Source: JAQICB01 sp046482735
GTDB lineage: Bacteria; Bacteroidota; Bacteroidia; Bacteroidales; UBA1715
Assembly (NCBI GenBank): GCA_046482735.1
Contig: JAWOEL010000057.1
Location: forward strand, 1-49,247
Reading direction: 5' to 3'
DNA: 49,247 nucleotides
Of this stretch, positions 43,187 through 49,247 are shown one piece after another (positions within the stretch are counted from its first letter, which is position 1; every line of letters starts with the position of its first letter). A model generated the notes under the pieces. It made no database searches. It was not told the DNA's origin and was given only the letters and a program-made list of their open reading frames with translations. The translations under genes and the position numbers were made by a program.

Positions 43187-44715
43187 TAGTATGAATTTAT
43201 CAACACCTCATTTATTTCAGCAAACAACAAGACCCATTTATCGCCATACACAGCTATCCCCATATGACTGAATTGAGGTTTCATAATTTTTACACAGTTT
43301 TGACTAAAGCGTGCATTCATCCATGTATCGACTACTGTGTTTACTAATGAATCAAGCTCCTGCTTATTCGAAGCAGATCCAAGAGAATGACCATGCCCCA
43401 ACACTTCACCTATTTTCTCTGCTTTTATATAATATCGGCCCTCATCATTCTCAAAAGTTTCGCCACGCAAGAGTGTGCTATTAATTCTATCCCAGGGATT
43501 ATCTCCAGTAATCGGATCTATATGTTTCGTAAAATTATTATTAAACATACTTTGTGCATGTTTTTCGGCCAAAGAATGCAAAATTGTATCCCATTCCACG
43601 GTAAACACGGGTTTCATATATATAACCTGCCCGGTATCACACTCACATCCCTCATCCCGATATGAATTTATAGCCTCCAAAGCATATGCACGTATCAATG
43701 ATTTTTCTCGCTCACGTGGAATAACATGAAATTCATACTGTATTTCTGTATGTTTTTTCTGTAACCGAGTACTGGAAGGCATTATTTCGCGTGCCATAGA
43801 AATGTAATTGAACGCATTACGTACATGAATAGAATCTCGCCACGTACGAATAGTGTCGGAAGATTTTTTAAATTCACGCACCGCATCATCAACTACGCGA
43901 ATCCATTGTTTTTCGACATGTGAAACAAAAGCCTTATCATCACCATAATGCTCAAGCCCCTGCTGAGAAAAAGAATAAAAAAACTTTTTATCTGAAGCAT
44001 CACGTGCGGTATCTATACTTAACTTTATTGCTTCTTTAAATGCATTATTTATAGCATAATTATGACCAAATTTCGGTTTATAATTTTTTACTATCCAAAA
44101 CAAATCACGAAACATCCAGTTTTCGGCGAGTAAATGTGGTGCTTCTATTAGTGCTTCATAATTTTCGTTTGAAGATGATATAGACTCAGGTGCTCTCTCA
44201 TAAAGACGAGTAACTTGCCTCATACATTCTTCATAATTGCCTGATTTGGCATATATTTTTGCCAAATCTAAAGCTCCGGTTTCTTTTCGAAATGCACGCA
44301 TCAATCGTTGCAAATATGTTATTGATTTTTTTTGATTTCGTTCCCGAATTTGTTCTGCATAATATTCGGTATAATCATATATTATCTGCAATTGTTCTTC
44401 GTTTTCATGAAAAATATCACTATCCGGGTCTTGTGCCTGCAAAATACTCAAAGCCCGCAAACTTTCCATTAAGGGATCTCGCGTAAAATCAGTATATCGT
44501 TCAGGCAACTGTGCCATTTCGAAATATGCCAATGCTTTTACATAATATGCCTCGTATTCATCCTCATTTCGTTTGAGAACTCTATCGGCTTTTTCCACAC
44601 ATTTTACAAATTCACGCTTTTCATATAAATCATATAATTTTTGAACAGCCCGAGATTGTGAAAAAATAACACCGGATACACTTAGAAACAAAAAAAAGAC
44701 ACATATTCTCTTCAT
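43186..44715 (-). CDS. Secreted TPR protein with a CAP (SCP-like) domain
   Basis: A 509-residue exported protein. Signal peptide ~1-19 (cleavage after SGVIFSQ). TPR-like helical repeats at ~22-150, a middle helical part, and a CAP/SCP-PR1 domain at ~350-505, with WDTILHSLAEKHAQSM, KHIDPITG, RGETFENDE and GIAVYGDKWVLLFAE. The CAP residues that typically hold a metal or divalent site (His near AEKHAQ, the Glu of GE, the late His) seem partly retained, though I cannot place all four with certainty. The function of the family in bacteria is largely unknown. It precedes rnhB with a one-base overlap, and a -7 box lies at 44745-44752. Confidence 0.8.
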   Translation of the reverse strand: MKRICVFFLFLSVSGVIFSQSRAVQKLYDLYEKREFVKCVEKADRVLKRNEDEYEAYYVKALAYFEMAQLPERYTDFTRDPLMESLRALSILQAQDPDSDIFHENEEQLQIIYDYTEYYAEQIRERNQKKSITYLQRLMRAFRKETGALDLAKIYAKSGNYEECMRQVTRLYERAPESISSSNENYEALIEAPHLLAENWMFRDLFWIVKNYKPKFGHNYAINNAFKEAIKLSIDTARDASDKKFFYSFSQQGLEHYGDDKAFVSHVEKQWIRVVDDAVREFKKSSDTIRTWRDSIHVRNAFNYISMAREIMPSSTRLQKKHTEIQYEFHVIPREREKSLIRAYALEAINSYRDEGCECDTGQVIYMKPVFTVEWDTILHSLAEKHAQSMFNNNFTKHIDPITGDNPWDRINSTLLRGETFENDEGRYYIKAEKIGEVLGHGHSLGSASNKQELDSLVNTVVDTWMNARFSQNCVKIMKPQFSHMGIAVYGDKWVLLFAEINEVLINSY

Positions 44716-44744
44716 TATAAAACAGTAAAATCATATTATTAGTA

Positions 44745-44752
44745 CAAAGATA
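44745..44752 (-). promoter_or_regulatory. Bacteroidota -7 box for the CAP-rnhB unit
   Basis: On the minus strand this reads TATCTTTG (TAnnTTTG), 29 bases before ATG 44715. Confidence 0.5.
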
Positions 44753-44862
44753 CACATAAGTTCGTGAGTATAATAATGATTATTTTATAATTTATATCCA
44801 AAAAAAAGAAATCAACCTTACAATTTTATATTACAATTAGTGTTTTTTATATTCAAAACATA

Positions 44863-44870
44863 TATTTTTG
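44863..44870 (+). promoter_or_regulatory. -7 box for thrC
   Basis: TATTTTTG ends 23 bases before ATG 44894. Its position inside the open frame that begins at 44840 shows that the longer start is not used. Confidence 0.5.
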
Positions 44871-44893
44871 TTATAAACAAAAAAAAATCGATT

Positions 44894-46258
44894 ATGAGTC
44901 AATCAATATTATATTATTCAACAAATCATACTGCACCAAAAGTAACTTTTGGAGAAGCTCTACTCAAAGGCTTAGCTCCGGACAAAGGTTTATATTTACC
45001 GGACTCTATTCCAACATTTACTTTGCACGAAATAGAATCATTTACTCACAAAAGCTATCCTGACATTGCGTATGAGGTTTTTTCGAAATTTTTTGGTGAC
45101 GAAATACCAGCCGATGAATTACGTGCAATGTGCCACGATGCCTATAATTTTGAAGTTCCACTTGAACATGTATACGAACGTAAATACGTTATGCGTCTGG
45201 ACCAGGGGCCTACAGCTTCATTCAAAGATTTTGCGGGACAAATGATGGGACGCTTAATGCACTATTTTTTGAAGCAAAAAAAATCACATAAACTTATTTT
45301 AACCGCTACATCGGGAGATACAGGAAGTGCTGTTGCCCGTGCTTTTTATAAACTTTCAAATATAAACGTAGCAGTGCTGTTCCCTCACAAAGAGATTTCG
45401 GAACGGCAACGTCGACAAATGACAACATTACAAGACAATATCAAACTTATTTCTATAGACAATAAATTTGATGACGCACAGGCTCTTGTAAAAAAAGCAT
45501 TTTCTGACCCAGATTTAGAACATTTGGAATTAACAAGTGCAAACTCTATAAACATAGGGCGATTAATTCCACAAATTGTATATTATATATATGCATATTC
45601 CCGGTTAGCACAATCACCAACAGACACTATAACTTTTTCTATACCATCCGGTAATTTTGGCGACATGATGGGCTGCGTTTTGGCTTCTAAAATGGGACTT
45701 CCCGTACATAAAATTTTGGTTGCCATTAATGAAAACAATGAATTTGAAGAATTACTTACCAAAAAAACTTATGCCAAAATTAATCCATCTATCAATTGCA
45801 TATCAAACGCAATGAACGTTGGTCACCCAAGTAATTTAGCCCGTTTAATTGAATTGTATGGTGGTTCTATGAATGAAGAAGGCGTTATTTCAAAAAATCC
45901 TGATTTCGACTCTCTTCAGAGAGATTTTTTCACAATCAGTGTAGATGATACTCTAACTAAAACAACAATATCGGAAGCCTGGAAAAACTACTCTCTCATG
46001 CTAGAACCTCACGGTGCGGTAGGCTGGCACTGCTTGCAACACTATTGCAAACAAGAACATGTTTCAGTAAATGAATTATGTGTATGTTTAGAAACTGCTC
46101 ATCCGGCTAAATTTCCCGATGCGGTAATCGAACAAACAGGCACAAATCCTGAATTACCGAAAAGTATGAAAGATTTAGAACAAAAAGAAGAACACTTTGA
46201 CTCTATTGACGGTAGTTATAAAGTATTTAAACAATATTTACTTGACAATTATTCATAA
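44894..46258 (+). CDS. thrC: Threonine synthase
   Basis: PLP enzyme converting O-phosphohomoserine to threonine, the last step of threonine synthesis. The catalytic Lys is K111 in GPTASFKDFAGQMMGR. The N-terminal thr-synthase domain (~1-80: STNHTAPKVTFGEALLKGL) and the LTATSGDTGSAVARAF phosphate-binding loop are present. 454 residues from ATG 44894; the 18 residues before are leader sequence behind the promoter box. ThrA and ThrB are not in the window. Two hairpins follow its stop. Confidence 0.95.
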   Translation: MSQSILYYSTNHTAPKVTFGEALLKGLAPDKGLYLPDSIPTFTLHEIESFTHKSYPDIAYEVFSKFFGDEIPADELRAMCHDAYNFEVPLEHVYERKYVMRLDQGPTASFKDFAGQMMGRLMHYFLKQKKSHKLILTATSGDTGSAVARAFYKLSNINVAVLFPHKEISERQRRQMTTLQDNIKLISIDNKFDDAQALVKKAFSDPDLEHLELTSANSINIGRLIPQIVYYIYAYSRLAQSPTDTITFSIPSGNFGDMMGCVLASKMGLPVHKILVAINENNEFEELLTKKTYAKINPSINCISNAMNVGHPSNLARLIELYGGSMNEEGVISKNPDFDSLQRDFFTISVDDTLTKTTISEAWKNYSLMLEPHGAVGWHCLQHYCKQEHVSVNELCVCLETAHPAKFPDAVIEQTGTNPELPKSMKDLEQKEEHFDSIDGSYKVFKQYLLDNYS

Positions 46259-46295
46259 TACACAAGCTTTCAGTAAAATCACCTATTTATATATT

Positions 46296-46334
46296 AAAAA
46301 AATGCTGTTTAACTGTTAAACAGCATTTTTTTTT
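46296..46334 (+). terminator. Intrinsic terminator of thrC
   Basis: 18-base arms (46296-46313 and 46315-46332) pair AAAAAAATGCTGTTTAAC with GTTAAACAGCATTTTTTT around one base, a near-perfect stem whose 3' side is the T-tract. Confidence 0.85.
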
Positions 46335-46350
46335 ATGATATAACCTCAAC

Positions 46351-46386
46351 ACAGTGCAAAAGACTTTGCACTGTTGAAATTTTTTC
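46351..46386 (+). terminator. Second hairpin with T-tract, upstream of korA
   Basis: Stem ACAGTGCAAA (46351-46360)/TTTGCACTGT (46365-46374), 4-base loop, then TTTTTT at 46380-46386. It lies between the first terminator and ATG 46434 without an obvious -7 box between, so it could be a backup terminator or a leader attenuator for korAB. Confidence 0.65.
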
Positions 46387-46433
46387 GTTACTTGTAGGAC
46401 AACACATTTACATCGGAATCGAAATTAAATATT

Positions 46434-48140
46434 ATGGAAAATACTATAACTATCGTTTTATCCGGAGAAGCCGGACAAGGAATAAAAACAGTTGAAAAAC
46501 TGTTCGTTCATTCTCTCAAAGAAGAGAAATTACATTTTTTCTCTACAAGCGAGGTAATGTCGCGGGTACGGGGAGGCAACAACACAACAGAAATACGCAT
46601 TGGATCACCGTCTATTCAGTCATATAAAGAATCTATAGATGTACTCATAGTTCTCGGTAAAAATGGCACTGAACGGGTTGAGCACCGACTTCATAAAGAT
46701 TCCAAAATAATAGGTGAAGAAAAAAACATACCCGAATCTGTTGCTACATCTTTTTCTACAACATATGTTCCATTTAAGGATATAGCAATCGAAGCCGGCA
46801 ATCCGGTACTTACCAATACAGTGATTTTAGGTTATTTATTTGGTATACTGAAATTACAACAAAAAATTGGTAAAGAGCAACTACACAAAACATTTAAAGA
46901 AAAAGAAGAAAAAATAATAAGTCAAAACATTGAGGCGTTTAATAGCGGGTACACAATTGGCACAGAATCGGTTATAGAAATTGAATTGCCACGCACATCA
47001 ACTTCTGACTCAATTATTCTAAACGGCACACAGGCAATCGGTCTGGGAGCAATAGCAGGAGGATGCAATTTTATGGCAGCATACCCAATGTCACCGGGGA
47101 CAGGCGTATTGGAATTTCTGGCACATCAAGCAGAAACCTTTGGTATAGTGGTAGAACAAGCAGAAGACGAAATTGCAGCAATTAACATGACTCTGGGCTC
47201 TTGGTATGCTGGCGGCCGGGCAATGACAACAACCAGTGGAGGTGGCTTCGCTCTAATGGAAGAAGGCGTCAGTCTCTCGGGAATGACAGAAGTGCCTTCG
47301 GTAATTCATATTGGCATGCGTCCCGGACCGGCAACAGGTTTACCTACCCGAACAGAACAAGGTGATTTAATGTTGGCTGTTTGTGCCGGTCATGGTGAAT
47401 TTCCCAAAATCGTATTAGCACCCGGCAGCCCAAACGAATGTATACACATCACCCAAAAAGCATTTAATTTGGCGGCAACATACAGAGTGCCGGTTATTAT
47501 ATTATCCGATCAGTTTTTACTTGATTCATTAACACTTACAGACAAACCGGATTTTTCAAAGATGCCAGCCACCGAAAAACATATTACAAAAACAAAAAAA
47601 GATTTTAAAACCTACGAAATTACAGATAATGGCATAAGTCCGCGTGGTATACCCGGGTATGGAAATGGTTTTGTATGTGTTGATAGTGACGAACACGACG
47701 AAACAGGACGTATTACCGAAGATGCTGATGTTCGTATTGCTATGGTTGAAAAACGTCTCACAAAAAATGAGCTCATTACCCAACAGGCTATTAAACCAAC
47801 AATTATAGGCGACACACATTTCTCAACACTCATTATCAGTTGGGGTTCTACATACGGAGTCATTGCAGAAGCATTAGAAAACAAAAAGATAAAAGGTCTT
47901 GCATATGCACATTTCTCTCAAGTATTTCCGTTGCCGGATATAACACAAAAATTAACCGAACAAGCAAAACGAATAGTTGTAATAGAAAATAATGCGAGCG
48001 GACAATTTGCAAAACTGATTCAAATGGAACTGGGAATACCTATTCACGAAAATATTTTACAATATAATGGCTTTCCTTTTTCTATCGAATATATAACGTC
48101 AGTTATTGATTCAGAATTATCACATATTTCAAAAAAATAA
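46434..48140 (+). CDS. korA: 2-oxoacid:ferredoxin oxidoreductase, fused gamma-alpha subunit (KorA-like)
   Basis: A 568-residue subunit in which an N-terminal gamma-like domain (~1-180; VLSGEAGQGIKTVEKL, SRVRGGNN) is fused to the alpha part (~190-568; NGTQAIGLGAIAGGCNFMAAYPMSPGTGV region and AEDEIAAINMTLGSWYAGGRAMTTTSGGGFALM region). It makes or uses 2-oxoacid-derived acyl-CoA with ferredoxin. The lack of separate gamma and delta subunits fits the two-subunit KorAB type of 2-oxoglutarate oxidoreductase in Bacteroidota; a pyruvate or branched-chain oxoacid specificity cannot be excluded. The beta subunit begins 6 bases after. Confidence 0.85.
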   Translation: MENTITIVLSGEAGQGIKTVEKLFVHSLKEEKLHFFSTSEVMSRVRGGNNTTEIRIGSPSIQSYKESIDVLIVLGKNGTERVEHRLHKDSKIIGEEKNIPESVATSFSTTYVPFKDIAIEAGNPVLTNTVILGYLFGILKLQQKIGKEQLHKTFKEKEEKIISQNIEAFNSGYTIGTESVIEIELPRTSTSDSIILNGTQAIGLGAIAGGCNFMAAYPMSPGTGVLEFLAHQAETFGIVVEQAEDEIAAINMTLGSWYAGGRAMTTTSGGGFALMEEGVSLSGMTEVPSVIHIGMRPGPATGLPTRTEQGDLMLAVCAGHGEFPKIVLAPGSPNECIHITQKAFNLAATYRVPVIILSDQFLLDSLTLTDKPDFSKMPATEKHITKTKKDFKTYEITDNGISPRGIPGYGNGFVCVDSDEHDETGRITEDADVRIAMVEKRLTKNELITQQAIKPTIIGDTHFSTLIISWGSTYGVIAEALENKKIKGLAYAHFSQVFPLPDITQKLTEQAKRIVVIENNASGQFAKLIQMELGIPIHENILQYNGFPFSIEYITSVIDSELSHISKK

Positions 48141-48146
48141 AAAGTT

Positions 48147-49013
48147 ATGACAACACAATCATCATATGAATTACCCTTCAAAGTAGACAACGCATGGTGC
48201 CCCGGATGCGGTAATTTTGGCGTACTCAACAGCGTAAAAAAAACATTATCTGATATAGATATTCCGGCACAAAATGTAGTGTTCAGTTCCGGCATCGGGC
48301 AGGCAGCAAAACTACCCCAATACGTTCATACAAACTATTTTAATGGTTTGCACGGACGAGCTTTACCCGTTGCCACGGCCATAAAAGCCTCTAACCCGGA
48401 ATTACTTGTAATTGCTGAAGGTGGCGACGGCGACATGTACGGAGAGGGTGGAAATCATTTTTTACATACCATTCGCAGAAATGTTGATATTGTTCATCTG
48501 GTACACAACAATATGGTCTACGGCTTAACCAAAGGGCAAGCTTCGCCAACCTCACAACGGGGTATGGTTACGCCTTTGCAAATAAACGGGGTGTCGCTGG
48601 AACCGGCAAATCCACTTGCTGTAGCACTTTCTTACGGAGCAGGCTTTGTGGCTCGAGTATTTTCGGGAGACACTAAAGAAATGCAACGCATTATTTCCGA
48701 AGCTGTAAAATATAAAGGATATGCCTTAATCGATATTTTTCCGCCTTGTGTATCATTCAACAAAATAAATACATACAAATGGTTTAAAGAAAACACCTAC
48801 TACGTGTCTGATGACTACGACAACACTTCGTTTGAACAAGCACTCGGTAAAGTATTCGAACAAGAATCATTGCCAATGGGAATTTTATACAAAAACCCAA
48901 AAAATGAAAAAAGCTTTTCCGAACATTTGGTTGCATACAAGAATAATTCAAAAGCTCTGCATGAACGAACTGTAGATACTAAAAAATTACAAACAGTAGT
49001 GGATAGTTTATAG
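48147..49013 (+). CDS. korB: 2-oxoacid:ferredoxin oxidoreductase, beta subunit (KorB-like)
   Basis: A 288-residue TPP-binding partner of KorA. The Fe-S ligands include Cys18 and Cys21 in NAWCPGCGNFG; the TPP/Mg site is EGGDGDMYGEGGNHF (~90-105) with VHNNMVYGLTKGQASPTS downstream. Fe-S clusters pass electrons from TPP to ferredoxin. It is cotranscribed with korA (6-base gap). No dedicated ferredoxin-like delta subunit follows; the last 234 bases are noncoding. Confidence 0.88.
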   Translation: MTTQSSYELPFKVDNAWCPGCGNFGVLNSVKKTLSDIDIPAQNVVFSSGIGQAAKLPQYVHTNYFNGLHGRALPVATAIKASNPELLVIAEGGDGDMYGEGGNHFLHTIRRNVDIVHLVHNNMVYGLTKGQASPTSQRGMVTPLQINGVSLEPANPLAVALSYGAGFVARVFSGDTKEMQRIISEAVKYKGYALIDIFPPCVSFNKINTYKWFKENTYYVSDDYDNTSFEQALGKVFEQESLPMGILYKNPKNEKSFSEHLVAYKNNSKALHERTVDTKKLQTVVDSL

Positions 49014-49247
49014 GCTAAGTTACTTTAGTGTAAATGTGCAAAAAAACATTGTTGGTAATAACGTGAGTTCGACGTAATTTTTCAAGTTCAGGTTGATGTA
49101 AAATGTTGAAGATTAAGGCAAATCGATGAATCTTATCGGGATAAGATGAAGAGATGTAACGCACATATTCAATATTTTACACAAAGCAATCAATGAAACG
49201 CTTATAAACAGCAATCTTCTTCTTAAAAATAATTCGATTTATCCCGA
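49014..49247 (+). other. Noncoding end region with a short hairpin
   Basis: No open frame over ~25 codons. TCTTATC/GATAAGA around GG forms a 16-base hairpin at 49115-49150 approximately (in the segment ATCTTATCGGGATAAGAT); a nine-base match TCGGGATAA recurs inverted at the very end (TTATCCCGA). The DNA may be the edge of an insertion sequence or another gene that continues beyond the window, but nothing here identifies it. Confidence 0.3.

Noticed and set aside
49177..49245. 22-codon open frame on the minus strand at the window end (ends KRFIDCFV)
   Set aside because: Too short to identify; might be the tail of a gene or transposase that continues outside.
49014..49247. Insertion sequence end
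   Set aside because: Only a nine-base inverted match and a short hairpin are present; no transposase or target duplication is visible.
1..49247. CRISPR arrays, rRNA and tRNA genes
   Set aside because: No regularly spaced repeats, rRNA-like conserved blocks or cloverleaf-forming segments were seen in the intergenic regions.

Overview
The window is a stretch of a low-GC Bacteroidota chromosome, probably from an anaerobic Bacteroidales-like organism, and is mostly housekeeping DNA with one small accessory block. The assignment rests on several things: the type IX secretion genes sprE/porW and porX, the AtpD insertion common in this phylum, SPOR, bifunctional-nuclease and DUF59 proteins of the Bacteroidota type, a ferredoxin-dependent 2-oxoacid oxidoreductase, and repeated -7 boxes of the Bacteroidota form TAnnTTTG about 20-40 bases before start codons. 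Genes are packed tightly, with no rRNA, tRNA or CRISPR array seen.

Layout. 1-~315 is a GC-rich piece of a phage-type DnaB-like helicase that abuts an AtpD lacking its last ~30 residues; this is a chimeric junction, most likely an assembly artefact at the contig end. 313-6132 (minus) is atpD, porX and sprE. 6322-9775 (plus) is a lipoprotein with an unusual ABC ATPase and permease, followed by a 1,204-residue hybrid sensor kinase (9866), asnS and a START-like protein, closed by a strong terminator at 15524-15560. 15594-18056 (minus) is a four-domain sulfur-transfer fusion. polA (18416, plus) converges on an aspS-tadA-ompH operon, and a LytS/LytT-type two-component pair lies at 24557-26379 with a cluster of three hairpins between it and aspS.

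26620-31382 (plus) holds an HD phosphohydrolase, an unknown gene with a C8 tract at its start, sufE, a DUF59 protein, and a wbpE/wbpD-like sugar aminotransferase-acetyltransferase pair, then a bifunctional nuclease. 31391-38119 is the most accessory part: an AlkC-type glycosylase, a PIN toxin-antitoxin module, a second sugar aminotransferase with a short C-terminus, a GT2 transferase, a DUF2079 protein and a GT-C transferase split by a one-base frameshift beside a perfect hairpin. From about 30.8 to 35.2 kb the plus strand shifts from C>G to G>C.

38100-44715 (minus) holds recJ with a sugar nucleotidyltransferase, a beta-barrel/SPOR envelope protein, rnhB and a TPR-CAP protein. 44894-49013 (plus) holds thrC, two tandem hairpin terminators and korAB. 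The last 234 bases show no convincing gene.

Together the genes serve envelope biogenesis (type IX secretion, surface glycan precursors, an Skp-like chaperone), translation (three tRNA-related enzymes), repair and replication (polA, recJ, rnhB, alkC) and anaerobic carbon and sulfur metabolism. I do not see a clear undescribed multigene system. The best leads are the noncanonical ABC module, the HD/poly-C gene pair, the toxin-antitoxin-glycan block and the unexplained hairpin cluster.
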